Source: Orthonyx spaldingii (lineage: Eukaryota > Chordata > Aves > Passeriformes > Orthonychidae). Taken from it: DNA of 64,000 nt. The notes beneath the pieces were generated by a model, which did no database searches, was not told the DNA's origin, and saw nothing but the letters and a program-made list of their open reading frames with translations. Shown here piece after piece: positions 13,101 to 26,529 of the stretch. Positions within the stretch are counted from its first letter, which is position 1; every line of letters starts with the position of its first letter. Position numbers and translations under genes: made by a program. The stretch lies in NCBI GenBank assembly GCA_013397795.1, contig VZTJ01000523.1:3949653-4013652 (forward strand), in the 5' to 3' direction.

Positions 13101-16100
13101 GCAGACCTCCATCCCCTGCCCACACAGGACAGCGGCCAAGCCAAATCCCCACACCAGCAGTGCTCTGTGGCACCAAGGAGCCTTGGCGTTTCCCCTCACA
13201 GATTTTGATTTTCAGGGGAGGAGAAGAAAGGGCTGTTTGTGGATGGACTGCGATTCTGACAAAACATTCTCCAGAAATTCAGCATGTGAGAGACACTCAG
13301 GGTGGAAAACTTCAGCTCAGATGGTCAGAGAAGGACAAAGCAAGAGCCCTCAGAAAAGGGCTGTCTAGCTAAGGGTGAAGACAGGCCACCTCTTTGATGA
13401 GGACGTGCCCTTCCAAGCATTGCATGCCAGTTGGGAAGACTCCCTGGCATCCAGCACACCATCAAAGCACTGCCCGAACTTGGCACAGGCCATAGGGCCA
13501 TGCCCCCAGCACTGATTTAGAGCTGACAGAACCAGCCCTGGCACATGGTTTTAGCAGGAGAAGCAGCCCAATACCCTGGGCAGGACAGTGGCCTCGAGCA
13601 AGATTGACATTTGGCTGTCTGCACCCTCAGTTGTTAGCCAGAGCTGGTGGCTGAAAGGACCAAATCACCCTTGTTATGTGGCCATTTTAAAAATAACCTT
13701 TCCCAAAGCCCCACAGTGCATAACCCTGTGTCTGTCTCAGCTCCAAGAGCTGAAGGGGATCAGCTTGCAGGGCTGACGGGTATTTTTGGGCACTCTGACT
13801 AATTGTCAGGATATATGCTGAGCATTCTTTACAAGGAAAAACAAAGCTGCAAAGTCTCCTCCAGTGAGGCCTAAGGGGTTGGATTAGTCACAAGAGTTAT
13901 TTTCATAAACCTCTGCTTTAGGAAGGTTTGATTTCACTTCCAGCTTCAGATAAGCACAGTTTAAAAATGGAAGAAGAGGTCAACTTCCTTGCACCCCAAC
14001 ACTCACCATGAAGGCTGGGCCACACTGCACCAACAAGGGCAGGAGAAGTGGAAACTCTTCACCTTGGAGTGGCTTCAGATTCACAAGCGGTTCTTTGGCA
14101 CCACATCACACGGGGACTCGCTGGCTGTGCTGGGGACATGCTCCAGGACAGCCACCAGAGCAGCTGAGAGGCCCACAGGCCCCTGCTGCCTCGTCAGACA
14201 GAGCCATGGTGCACCTTCACCTTCTGGTGCACCTCACTGTGGTCCTGTGCTCTCCCCCATTTCCTCTGCCCAAACAGAGGCCACTTAAGCTTCCCCTTTG
14301 CCCAGGCTCAGGTGGTTGGCTTTAGTCACCACACACGTTCACATTTGGCAGATCAGCCCATCAAGCCTCCCATTACAGCCCTGTTCATTTAAGGACCACA
14401 CATCACCCTGCTCAGCCAGGCTCTGCCTCTCCCCTTCCACAGAGAAGATGAAGTCCATGCCAGACTGGGAGATCACTTGCATTGATCCTGCTGAACTTGC
14501 CTTGGCAGGTCTTTCCCAAACTGACCTCTGAAGACTCAGGCAAAACCAGAGGAGTCAGCAGGACTTCCAGAAGAGCACAAAGCCCTGATCAAAGAGTCCC
14601 TCTTCCTCCCTCCACTGTCAGGAGCAAGATCTCTCAGCTCAGAGGTTCCAGAGCCTTGACATCCTGCAGCCCAATGTGAAGGGCTCCTCAAAGGACACAT
14701 CCCCTGAAAGGAGCAGATGAGCCCGTTCTTGCAAGTTTATTTACCGTTAAAAAGATTTTACTCCAAAAGCAACCAGTTTTGAGTGGGTTTCCTTGTTGCA
14801 GTTCCTTGCTGCTTCTCCTCCAAAGGGCACCAAGCCTGAGCACCTCAGCAGCGCTTCACTCACACGCCAGTTTAAGGCAGCACTCATCCAGTTCACTTTC
14901 TCTGCACTTACTAAGACAACAAATAAAGAACTGGTGTGCAACATCTCCACAACACCCTGGGACACACAAGCCAGAGCAGCCCATGTTTCCCCACCACTTT
15001 GCTCTCCTTTTCAGCCCAGAAGCTCTTTGGGGTGCTTTAAGCCCCACTGTTGTCTCGGCCCATGCACCTTTCCTTTCTGTGGTGCATATCAAACCTGGCT
15101 CTTCTCATTCAGCAAACACACTGCACCAGAAGCACACACATCTCAAGACGACAAGAGCTCTCCAAAGTCTCCACCAGTGCTCTCTGTACATTTTCCCCCC
15201 AAGCTGCAGAGCAATTTCCACTGAGGATAAATGTTGTCAATCCAATTTCTAATAACGGCATTAAAATGCATGAGCCATTTCTCTGGAGTCAGGGATAATA
15301 TTTGCAAAGTGCCTGTGTGGTACAGGATTGTAAATCTCATTTTTCTTAAAGTGATAAGGCTCCTGAGTCTCTCTGGAAATATGTCAGATCAGAGCTGGGC
15401 AAGGACTACACAGGAAAGCATTGCCTGTGGGGTTGGTTAGAAAACACAGCTTCAAATGTTAAAAAAAAGGAACAAATATCTTTAAATCTTTCATCAGGGT
15501 TAGGTTTCTATTTCAGCCAAAACCAGAGAGTCCTAGCCCAGAATGGTTTTCAGAGCCCTGCCCTGCTTTGTGGTATCCCAGCTGAGTGTCATTATCTGCA
15601 GGATAGAGTCTGTTTTGGAGGGAAGCAGGGGAATTCTCCTCCCCCAACATACTCCCACTCTAGTTTTTTGGTAACCTAGCAAAATTTGATTTCCTTTAGT
15701 GTCTTGGAAATGTTAAAATCAGTAGATTAATACTTGGTAAGAGACAGGTTGGGCCAAAAGAGGGTGGGGAGGTGAGGTTACTGAAACTGCTAAATTTAAT
15801 ACCTTCATCCCCCTCCTCCACAAGGTCAGGGCATTCCGAGCCAAGGGAAGATCTCCTCTCCTCTCCCATGCTCCCCCAAGGGTCTCACAGCAGCTCTGCA
15901 TGTTACAACATTTCTATCAGTGGTGACTCCTGGAGAAATGGGCAAAGTCTGTGGGTACATTCATTAAACACAAACTTTGGAATACGAAAAGTGAGATACT
16001 TAGAAAAGTGTTTGATTTTAAACATAGAAATAAACCAGCTGGAGTTGGTAGAAGCATTTGTCCGTTTGATTAAGCCATCCCCTGCTCTGGGGCTGGATTC

Positions 16101-19100
16101 AGGTCCAAAAAATTGTTTTCTTTTTCAAGTAGAAGAGAGACAAATTCAGGGACAACGAGCAACACGGTCTGCAAAGAGAAACAGCCCTTCTCAATAAAAT
16201 CACTGCAAGCTCTGCAACTACTGTCCACATCCAGCTATGAGAGGATGGGCTCCATGTGACAGAAAAGCAGTGCTAATTGCACACAGACACCAGAGAAAAC
16301 TGTCAAAAAGCGAAACCAGATGTTGAAACAGTGGTTTGCTTTCTTTTAAAACCAGCTTGTGCAACCGCATTGCATGAGAGCCCACAAGCACTGCATCCCT
16401 CTGGGAATGCTGCAGGACAATGGGGAAAGGGTGAGGTTTCCAAATCATTGAGAGCTTTTCCTGCAATAGCAAGGACTCTGCTGTCCCTTGGGGAAAGTTA
16501 TACCCCTTGAGACAAACCCTCAACTGTGCTAGAAGGAAGTTTGGTAGGAAGCCTTGCCTGCTTTGTGCGGGTGCTGAGCAAGGTTAGGCTTGGTCCTGGA
16601 TCTGCAAAGCACAGCAGTGGGTTTAGTCACCCAGAGACAACCAAAAGGCAAACACACCTTGATAGCAGGTAGGTGAAACACTAGGGGAGAACACAGGGAA
16701 GGCCTGCACAGGTGCCTGTCCTGCTCCCAAACGTTAACATCCAGTGCTGCACCCCACAGAAAAGAGGCGACACAAAGGAACGTCAGACACCACATGCAAA
16801 CAATTCACAGTAGACAAGCAGTGTCTCATCTCCAAAGAGCTGCTGAAAACAGAAGATAAAATGCCTCCAATGGTATTTGCAGGTTTTAAAGCTTTTTAGC
16901 ACCCTGCCCAGCTCAGTTACGGGCAGTTTGGGGTCACAGTGGCTGGGGCACAGGGCTGTGCTATGCAGCTGGGTCACAAGGACTCAACCCCAGCCACTGC
17001 ACAGCCCATGCACACCAGAGCACTGCCCACCTTGCAGCTACAAAAGGTGAAACTGTGTCTGTCTCGCCCAGATCTCACTCTGCTATAAGTCCTCACATGA
17101 AAATCACCTTCTTTCAAATGCCAGACTGCTGCAAGAACCAGGCTTTCCTGAAGCCTTTCCCTGAAGCTGATGGCTGAATGCTCTGGTGGCACTGAGAGCT
17201 GCCCGTGATGCTGGGGGACTTGCTTATGTCACCAAAGCATTTCCCACATGGCTCCAGAAAGGAGCTGGAAAAAATCCACCCGCAGTCCTGGAAGGAACTT
17301 GCAAGAACACATTATTTTACAGATCTCTCCATGATTGTAAAATTATAATAAAAGACTTCCCAAACACAAAATACCCGTGCTGAAACCAGTCTTTTTTTAT
17401 AGACGCAGCCTTCATCCCTTGCTTCAGAAAGCTATGAAGTTAATCCAAAAAAAGGATCATGTTTTTCCATCGAGTAGGTTCACAGATCACTTTTCAGGGG
17501 CTCAGCTTTTGTGGGCATTTGTGCTGTTGATAATTGTTACCTGTTTTCGCTCCCTGGTACACCTTAAAGCATTTGCTGAAATCCGTCAGTGGGTCTCTGG
17601 TAAGGGACTCATGCATTGCTTCATCAAGACATCTGCCAGTTCTGTTCTCATGTACTTCCATATAACTTCATGTATTTGATAATTCAACAATGAGGAGAAA
17701 AGCCCAAGCAGAGATCACTGCCACACGTTTGTCAGCCTCCCCCCTGCAGTACCGTGCTGCAGAGGCACAGGCAGTACTTCCTCCTCCAGCCAGACTTTTT
17801 CTGTTACAAGTTGTATTTCTTCAGAAAACGTGAGTTCATTGAATGCAAGTGCACCTGGAAACATCTCTGTCTTAGCAGAGAAAGGTGCAGGAGGCTACAA
17901 GAGCCCTGCCTGGGCTGCCAAGAGACTGAGTGCAGCACAGCCTCCTTATCCTGCCTTTCTCAGGCACGGCTGGCACCCCACGAGAGCCCCCTCCAACCCC
18001 AACTTCCATCATCCCAGAAAAGACAACTCTGCTTGCAGCAGCTGCGCCCATGGTGCCCTGGCAGGAGGTGACTCCAAAAGTCCAGATCTGACCTGCTTAA
18101 ACTGGGGACACTTCAGGGCAAAATAATGCCAGAGCCCAAATTTTCAGTCTCCTGCCCCAGGTACATTGCAGAAGAAGGTGAGGTTTTTCCAAGCTCTTGC
18201 TCCAGCCCCTGGAGCAGCAGCAGGGAGAGGCTTTGCCTAGCAGTACTCCTGTCTAACCAGCTGCTTAGAACCAGCCCTTATCTACAAGCCAAGCAGCTCA
18301 GTTCTCCCCACAATCCTTTCACAGAGAAAGTTTCCAGGATAGGGGAGATGGCAGAGAAGGCCACCTTTGCAGCATCTTAACCCACCCCCAGGGCTCTCCA
18401 GCCCACAGTCCCATGAGGAATATCACTGCCATACTTCCAGGAACTGTAAAAGCCCTGTCTCAGCAGCCAGCTTCACGCACCATCCCCTGCACGATCTCGT
18501 TTACAAGGCAAAAGCTGTTTGGCAAAACAGCTCACACAGCATCCAAATGTCGGTGGAGCAGACAGCATTCCTGCCGCTGGCTCCCTTTCCATCCGGCTGC
18601 TCCGGCTCAGGCACCGACGCTGCTCCAAGGATGAGCTCATCGCTATTTCAGTTTGAATTTGCACTTGGCAATCTCCCTGGTAACCAAAACAAGTTGCTCC
18701 TTGGTTTATAAGAGATTTATTGGTTGTTTGGTTCGGTGTCTAGCGGAGCACAGAGAGACTTCCCCTCATTACAGCCCCGGCACGGGCGGGGGGAAGAGCA
18801 GGGAGGGCAGGGGGTGTTCACGGGCAGGGCTCCGGAGATGGGCGGTGTGAGCACTGCAGGGCGGAGGGGAAGCTGCCTTCGGGCTCACCCCTGCGACATG
18901 GAACTGAGCAAAGGAGGTGCGAGGCACGGCTTTCACTCACGCACAGCACAGGTGAGCCTTTATGGCAGCCCCCTGCCACCCCAAACAAGTGTTACAGCCT
19001 CCTCCAGCACATCAGAGTCTCCACAGGGATGCTGTTTGCAATCCTCTCCAGCCAAAAATCAGCAACTCTTTCCCCAAACAGGAATGGTGTGTCCCCACCC

Positions 19101-22100
19101 ACTGCAAGAAACCCATCCCACCACAGGGGCAGATCCAGAGCCGAAGTTTCCACCTTTGGCTACAAATCATTATGGTGATAATGGCATAAGAGAGAAGGGA
19201 GTATTATGGCAAGGGATGGATGATGTGTTCTAGCATCCACCAAAGCAAACCCAGGCAGAATTTAACAGGTTTGCATCCCCACCGGGTGCTCTTGTGCTGC
19301 TGTGAGGTAAACGTGGGCGGCTCCCCAATCCTGACCCCGTACTGTCACCCTGGCCCTTTGCAGAGGCAGCACTGAAATCTGTTACACACCGAGTGGCATT
19401 CACCTGGCAGGCTGTCCCGTGGGGAAGCATGACTGGCTTTCAATGGGCACAGCAAGGCTAGACAGCAAACTGTATTTGCATGTATTCAGTGAAATACGTA
19501 GCTCTGTGTGTTTTTAAAGTGAGGTGAGACCAGAGAGGGAGAGAGAGAGAAACCCTTGCACCCTGGGCTGTTCATTACTGCCTCTCCACAGTGCTGCCAG
19601 AAGCAAGATCACATCAGGACAATGCTTAGAAATCACCAGGGAATTTCTAAGTGGAAGCAAAGCCACTCAGTCTCCAGATTATTCTCTCTAACTACCCAAT
19701 CCAGATGAGGACCACACACCTGTGTTCTGGTGGTGCTGTCTGTGTTTGCATTCCCTCAAACCACTGACTGCCCTGTGGTTCGTGCTGTACCAAAGAGCAG
19801 GACACGGTGCCGAGCCCCTGGAATGCTCTCCTGATCCTGACACTGCCTCTGTGGGCTCTTCAACTGAACAGGCATCAGTCAGAAACTCATCAAACTCATC
19901 CACTGGATGAGGTAAATCAAGCTAGAAAAATCTCTGTAGCACACAGCAAGAGCGTTATGAGTGCTCACAGCTGTCCCCGGGCAGCCGTTTCCTGGGATGC
20001 TGCAGCCCTGGGGATGACACACCTACCAGGAATTTTAAAGAGCTCTTTGCTATCTCAGTGCAATGAGAAGAGGGGAAAACCAAGAGGTACAGAATGAAGT
20101 GGGAAAGGCTCAAGAGTCCAAAAACGAGACGATAAGACAGAAGCTGAGGCAGGCAGTGTCTCAGAAGTGACTAATTCCAAACCTTTGCTCCAGTGTTTAT
20201 TATAGAAAAGAACAGATAAGAAAGGCTGATGGTAACAAGTGCCAGGGGCAGCCCGTCCCAAGGTAAACAAACAGCAAATGCCTGGGGAGCAGCCTGCCAA
20301 GTCCTGATGGTTCCCACAACTTGGGGCATTTCTCTAAAAGAAAGGACATTATTTTCTCCCACCCCAGCATCCTCCCAGCAATGGGGGGGGCTATATTTAG
20401 GGTAGTGCCATAGTTAAGGGTATCTTGGTCAGAGACCACTGGAAGCACATGAAAATTGAATATTCCCAAATGAAGGCTCTGAGGAACATCTGGGAGCCAA
20501 CTCCCTGCAGGAAAGTCAACTAACAACCACTGTGGGCTGGACCAGCCATGGCTTTAGTGTGATGAACCATTTCTATTTTTCTTAGCACAAGAAGAAAGGC
20601 ATGTCCAGCACTCTGGTTCATATGAGAGAATTTTGGAGGATTGAGTGGATTTTTTGCTCTGTCCAAGCAAAACAGCAAGAGCAATTCTTGCTCTGCCAGA
20701 AGCTCTGAACTCTTCTGCAGCTGAGAGCTGGTGTAACACAAGAACCTGCGCACTCTGGGACAGCTGCTGCAGTGCTAAAGGGATCTTGAAGCAAAATAGG
20801 TGGATTATAGATCCCTGTACCAACTGTACCTCCCTGCAGGAATCCCTTGACATATGGAGCACAGGCAATTTCTTGTAAACAGGGGTCTCTTGAACCCATC
20901 ATTTCAGCAGACAGCCACCACTGGAGCCAGCCAGTGTTTGATTTGAAGCTCCCTCGTATGTCAAAGCATCGTAAAGCACAAAGGTCTCCTGTGTCTTGAA
21001 AATGAATGGGAGAATTTATCCAGGAGAGAAAAATTTCTATTTTCTATCTACCCATTTTCTATTCCATTTGGTCATTTTAGCTATTTTTCCTGTTCTACCT
21101 CCCCATCCACATCACAGTAGAGAGAGGAGAACAAATTCACTTCACTGTAGCTCTGCAGTTCACCACGTGAACTGGCTCTGAAACATTTTGATCCAAACTA
21201 TTAAATTTCAAGCTATACTTGTTAGGCAGCCTCTTGTGAGGCAGATTTAATCTCCTCTTTTCCACTCTGCTCATTTCCCCTTTCCAGAGGTGGAAAGGGT
21301 TTAGAAACAAGGAGGGCAAAAAGCTGCCCTGCAGTGCTTCTTCCCAGCAGGAATAGTTTTTCCCTGTTCTTCATTAGATATCTGGGTGACAAATGGCATT
21401 CTGTATTCAGTCCCAACAGATCACAAATGCAGCCATGTCCCACCACTTTCAGTCCCTCACAGTTCCTGACTGTTGGCTGTGAGCTCACACAACAGCTCTG
21501 CCGAGCAGCAGGAGGAGAGATGCATCTCAAATGATGCAAATCACTGGGGTCACCTCAAGGAACAGAAAAAAGATGAGGCACATCTGTGGAACAAGTGGGT
21601 CTTCTGAAAACATCAGTCCAAGGTCAAGAGGGTTTGAATTTCCTATTTACAAAAATAATGCAACTCTGTAACGGCATCCAAACCAAAATTGTAACTCTGC
21701 CTGAAAGTTTCCAGTCAGGCACACAGCAAAAATCTGCCCTTCCACCCTGGATTGCAGCTCCATCACTGCCAGGAACCCTGCCCTAGCTCTCCAACTTCTT
21801 CCAGGGAGGTCTGGTTCAGCCTTTTTTGAAGGAGTGCTTCCAACCCTGTCCATACTGTTCCAGTATGACTATAACGCAATCCTTGCCCTACTTTGATTTT
21901 CTCCAAAGCCTTAAACGTAATTTTAGCCCCGTCTTGCTATAGGACACAAACCCCATTTTCCATCTATTCTGATGGAGATGAAAAAGCTGGAGAAGTAGAA
22001 GAATATCCGTCCATCCATGCCTTTGTCCCACAGAAAACGCCATGCTGTCTTGCTCTGAGAGCAGGAATTTGCTGTGGCAGCATTCTTGGCACTACACACG

Positions 22101-23496
22101 CCTGAATCATCTGGAAGTACCAAGGGCCAGCTCCTGCCTCAGTGTGTGCTGCAGGGAGGGCAAGAATTGCCCCATCAAGGGCTTTTCTGTGCCTTTCCAA
22201 CAGCAGCTTGAAGCAGAGCAAAGCCTTTGCAGGAAATACCCCAAGCAGCAAAATGAGCCGTTTCTGCTAGGAGAGTTTTGCCTACAGGGCTGGGGAGGTT
22301 TCACAGAGAGAAATGCTCATCACACACCAGCCTCGGCCTCTTGGCTCCAATGAATTCCTTCAGAAGCCAGCTGGGGTGATATTCCCAGAGCTGGCTCTGG
22401 GCTGCTCATCTACAGAAAGTCCCAGTTAAAGCACATCTGGGAGAGGAACACGCTGGGCTGCATCCTGTCTCCGAACCCTGGGGAAGCCCCAGTCCTTTGG
22501 TCCTACACCCAAGTGGCTGCAAATAAGGTTCTACTGGACCCAAGGATAAAAGAGCTGAAGCCAGAATATATGGCACAGTCCTTCCAAAACCCCACTGCAG
22601 AAGTGGAAGCATGCATTTATCTAAATAGCATTTAATTCTTCAGAGTTCCAGTGTCTCAAGAGCCATCTGCTTAAAACTCCTCTCCAGAGAGAGTATCTAA
22701 ATGAAATATGAGGTCTCTTTTCTTCCTCCCACACTCCCTCTGCCAAAATCAGACACAAAATGACTGATCTCAGACATTTCTGCTTTGTCACTTTCCGTCT
22801 GCATTTCTATAATGGAGAAATTAAATAAAAAGAGATCCTAATGAATCAAACTGTAGTATTTTTACTTACAAGGCTTTTTTTTTTATTATTATGAAATCAC
22901 AGGTCAGTTCTGGGAAGGTTTATTGCATAGACATGATTTCCATTATCTTTTCAAGCAAAATTGAGTCCACCCTGCTCAAGGTACAGAACTGAATCTGAAA
23001 TCTCAGCTTTGCTAGCTTTGCTCTCCTACCAGCAGGACACAAAAGGTGACAGTGACTGGGGATCACGAGGGTGACAGGCAGGCATTGACTGCTTGGCTCA
23101 GCCCTCCACACATCTGCATCTCCATGTGACCCTGGTGGAAACCTGGCACCTGGGCCTGCCCACGGCTCTCCAGGGAGCTGCTCTGATTTAGGAGCAATCA
23201 AATCAAAATCAATCAAAAGCCTGAGCAAACTTTGCACATGGCTGGTGGTGAGGCTTATCTTGCTGCATTTGATGCCACTGGGACTTCAGGGCTAAGCAGC
23301 ACCACAAAAAGGGAAATGCTAAACACAGGCTTGTGTGATCCTTGTCTCATCAGCAAAGATCAGAGGAATTTTCCACCTAAATCCCCCAATGCATCCACTG
23401 GAGGGTGAATAAACTTAAAAGAACATAATTCACACAGGCTGCTGCTGAGGGAACAGTGTTATTCCTGGCTCACATCTGCCTCTCTGCTCCACTTTG
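7145..23496. other. FHL1 upstream region, no gene recognised
   Basis: This 16-kb stretch holds no exon I can support. The reading frames here are short, overlap on both strands and show no family motifs. It contains a G-run at about 7596-7606, a (GA)n run near 19533-19551 and a CpG-dense block at about 18.6-18.9 kb listed separately. It probably includes upstream regulatory DNA and possibly noncoding first exons of FHL1, since FHL1 has several promoters in mammals. Confidence 0.5.
18560..18900 (-). promoter_or_regulatory. Candidate minus-strand CpG-rich promoter (possibly FHL1)
   Basis: Clustered CpGs stand out from the CpG-poor surroundings. In the minus direction a GC box (GGGCGGGG type, near 18785-18792) is followed by CCAAT (complement of attgg, 18719-18723) and a TATA-like TTATAAA (complement of 18705-18711), with CpG-rich sequence downstream (18560-18650). 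A start near 18680 would transcribe toward FHL1. The CCAAT and TATA motifs are unusually close (about 8 bp), and no exon could be proven, so the call is tentative. Confidence 0.3.
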
Positions 23497-24005
23497 TGAG
23501 ACCTCACCTGCAGAGCTGTATCCAGCCCTGGGGTCGCAGCACAGGAAGGACATGGAGCTGTTGGAGAGAGTCCAGAGGAGACGATGATGTGCTCTGAGGG
23601 ATGGAGCATCTCTCCCATGGAGACAGGCTGGGACAGCTGGGATTGTTCAGCCTGAAGAAGAGAAGGCTCCAGGGAGACCTTACTGCAGTACTGTATTTCA
23701 ATGCTTCAAGGGGGCTCACAAGGAAAATGGGAACAGGCTTTTTATCAGGGCCTGCTGCAACAGGACAAGGGGCAGAGGTTTTAAACAAACAGGTTAGATT
23801 TAGACTAGATGCAAGGAAGGAGATTTTTACCCTTGCAAAGCTGGTAAAACATTGACACAGATTGCCCAGAGAGGTGGTCAATGCTCCGTCCCTGGAAGTG
23901 TTCAAGGCCGGGTTGGACAGGGCTCTGAGCAAGCTGCTCTAGTTAAAGACGTCCCTGTGGACTAAATGACCTTTAAAGGTCCCTTCCAACCAAACTATTC
24001 TGTGA
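23497..24005 (+). mobile_element. CR1 retroposon, about 0.5 kb of the 3' part
   Basis: A good match in order to avian CR1: GTGAGACCTCACCTGCAGAG, the CCAGCCCTGGGG and AAGGACATGGAGCTGTTGGA segments, GTTCAGCCTGAAGAAGAGAA, GGACAAGGGGCAGAGGTTTT, GATTGCCCAGAGAGGTGGTC, CCTGGAAGTGTTCAAGGCC, and the terminal AAAGGTCCCTTCCAACCAAA plus a CTATTCTGTGA tail. The 3' end is at about 24005. The left boundary is approximate; flanking sequence from about 23440 may also belong to the element. There is no intact reading frame, so it is a dead copy. Confidence 0.93.
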
Positions 24006-25850
24006 CACAAAAGGAAGTAAGCTGCTTCTTGGGGGCAAGGAGGTCAGTTCCTTAAAGCTTTTGTTACATCCTAGTGCAATGGGTGTGGACTGCAAGTCAT
24101 GTTCCTGTGATAAGGATTTAGATTACAGATGAAGTGCATCCTACAGCATCATTCCATCCTATCCATGGACATGAACAGGGCTCCCACCAGCTGCTTCTTA
24201 CCATATGCCTGGATTTTCCATTCATGGTACAGTTTGATGGAAAAGCTGTTTCCCAAGTAAAGGCCAGCCAAGATGGGCTGGAGAGTGTTTATTTCCAAGT
24301 GTTTGAGTACCCTAAACATTGCCTCCTTTTGAACAGCTGCCATTGTTTACATCCAAGCAGAGAATTTTACCAGCATACAGGGAGACAAGCCATGGCTCAC
24401 AGCAGGGAATAACTTCTGTTAGAAACAGTTCAAGAGCCCAATCCTAAAAACCTTCCCCAGCCAAAATTCCCGAAGAGCAATGCACATCAGAAACCAGCTG
24501 TAAAATCCCAGCCCTGAACTCATTCCTCAGAGCCACAGTCCAAAATCTGAGCAATTTGCTTTCTGCTGCACTGAGATCTGGAGGGGTTTCGGGGTTTTTG
24601 CACTTGTGGTGCCAACTCTGAAACACCTACCCACAATTTTCTCTCAGGTATTAGTCAAGAAGGAATTTTTATATGCTGAGCTCCTTAAGGAAAAATTAGG
24701 AACTGGTTTGTATTCAAGAATGCTGTATTTGGGGAAAAAAAGAAAAGGGTGTTGTCACTGAAGTATGTGGGTGCTTTTATCATTACAAAAGAAGGTTGAA
24801 GTTTCAAAGCCATATTTGGTTGCTTGATCAGCTGTTTGCTTTGTACATCATGGCTTAAGAATTTAATCAGTTTCCTTTCGGAAGTTTTTTTGTTGTTGTT
24901 TTTTAAAAAACACTCTTCCTCTCAAAACAGGGTAAAAGACTAATTGTTAGGTGGATTGTTTTAGTAATTTTCCCCATTCTGTGTGCTAGATTTCAGTGGT
25001 TGAAAAAATAGTCACATCCCTTTCTCAACCATAGACTGGCTCCTGCTTACACAACAGAAACTGGACCATAGTCACATGCATTAACTTATCTTTTGACCAA
25101 TTACTAAAGATTAATGATAGAAACACCCATTTTGCAAACACATGGGTGAATACAGCTTCCCTCATGCAAGTGACTTCCCAAATCTATATTGATACAGGGG
25201 TGCAGCATTTGTACAAAGCTAAAGGTGTTTGCATTCACCCAGGTGCAGCTGCAGGAACTCTGCAACTGCCTGATATTCCATAATATAGAAAGAAAGAGGA
25301 AAGTGTGATCATTTTTAGGTAAAAGCTTGCATTTCTATATTCCCCAATTCTGTTAGTGCCAGCCTGCTGCCAGGATTGTTCCTCACGTCACCTGAGAGCC
25401 CACAAAACAGCCTCTGCTTTAGCGATTTCCTCCCCAGCTCTCATTAAAAGCCTCAACGAGGCACATCTGATCACCTGCCCAGGAAAGCACGGAGCTGACA
25501 GCTCTTACACAACTCAGTACCACTGCAAATGCTCCCTAAGCACCAGCTCAGCCTGGAAGCAAAGAGAAAAGTTGTCTTTATACCCCAGTGCCTGCCGGTA
25601 CTTTCAAAGCAACCACCTTCCAGGAGGGAATATGCAAATCAGAGGATGCAAGAGAAATCAGAAGCAAGAATGTAGACAGATCCCATTTCCAAAACAACCT
25701 ATAAAAACAGGCAGTTTCTGAAGTTAACTCACTGAACCACGGAGAAATTGCTTGCTAGAGAGTGTTTCAGAAGTACATTACACACCCACAGGCTTCCCAC
25801 TCCCCATCCCTGCTCTCACAAACCCTTCTCCGGCAGAGCAGTCACAAGGC
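24006..25850. other. Intergenic, nothing recognised
   Basis: AT-rich unique-looking sequence between a CR1 copy and the CpG-dense block near 26 kb. I see no exon, RNA gene or clear repeat in it. Confidence 0.5.
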
Positions 25851-25972
25851 AGAGAAAAGACCAGCACCAGCCCTGAAAATCCAAACATCTGCGAAGCGTG
25901 GGATGCTGAAACGCTCCCTGCCCTGCTCAGAGAGGCGATGCAGGAGAGGCAGAGAGGGAGGCATGTGCTTAC

Positions 25973-26130
25973 GGGCTGCCGGAGAGCTGGGAAGGCTGCG
26001 AGGCTGCTGCCGGGAGGAGGGAAGGGATGGACCGAGCGCTGCCAGCGGTGCAGGACGGACACGGGAGCGCTTTGGTTCAGGGCTGGGCTGGGGTGTCCAG
26101 CGGGAGAGACGCGGCTTCCACGCTTATAAC
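25973..26130 (-). promoter_or_regulatory. Candidate TATA promoter and noncoding first exon (possibly FHL1)
   Basis: Read on the minus strand, TTATAAG (complement of cttataa, 26123-26129) is followed by about 120 nt of CpG- and C-rich sequence and then a good splice donor, CCC|GTAAGC (complement of 25967-25973). This is the layout of a noncoding first exon starting near 26095 and ending at 25973. It has no ATG, as expected for a 5' UTR exon joining the FHL1 exon at 333. CpGs are dense from about 25.85 to 26.5 kb. The link to FHL1 rests only on position and orientation. Confidence 0.35.
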
Positions 26131-26147
26131 AGGGAGGTGCATGGCCG

Positions 26148-26203
26148 AAAAAAAAAAAAAAAAAANNNNNNNNNNNNNNNNNNNNNAAAAAAAAAAAAAA
26201 AAA
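26148..26203. other. Assembly gap (21 N) between two A runs
   Basis: Eighteen A residues (26148-26165), 21 N (26166-26186), then seventeen A residues (26187-26203). Identical homopolymer on both sides suggests the assembler broke inside one long poly(A)/poly(T) tract, so the true length here is unknown. Any open frame running through this point is an artefact. Confidence 0.97.
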
Positions 26204-26529
26204 GTCAGTCCAGCCCACAGGACCGATGCTTCCCGGGGAACAGCTGGAGGTGGGGAACAGCCTGCTCCTCCCAGGGTCACCGCACCATCCATGGGGGCAA
26301 AACCCCAACCAGCCACGGCAATTTGCCAGCAGAGCTGTTCCCTGCCTCGCCGCCACAGCACAGCGCTGCCACGGGAACCACGGGACGCAGCAGGCTGGGA
26401 AAAGCCCCGCTGCCCCCAAAGCGCCAGCAGCTGCACTCCCAGACAAGGAAAATGAGGCACGAAATCTTTGCAGGAGGATGCCAGGTCGCCAGATTCCTGT
26501 CCTGTCCAATAACCCTCTCTCAATGCTAA

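Noticed and set aside
23504..23932. 142-codon minus-strand frame
   Set aside because: It is the antisense reading of a CR1 3' region, not a host gene.
25762..26529. Long reading frames (up to 255 codons) across the 26-kb region on both strands
   Set aside because: They run through 21 N and two A runs, giving poly-Lys or poly-Phe with unknown residues. The rest has no family similarity, so they are gap artefacts in CpG-rich DNA.
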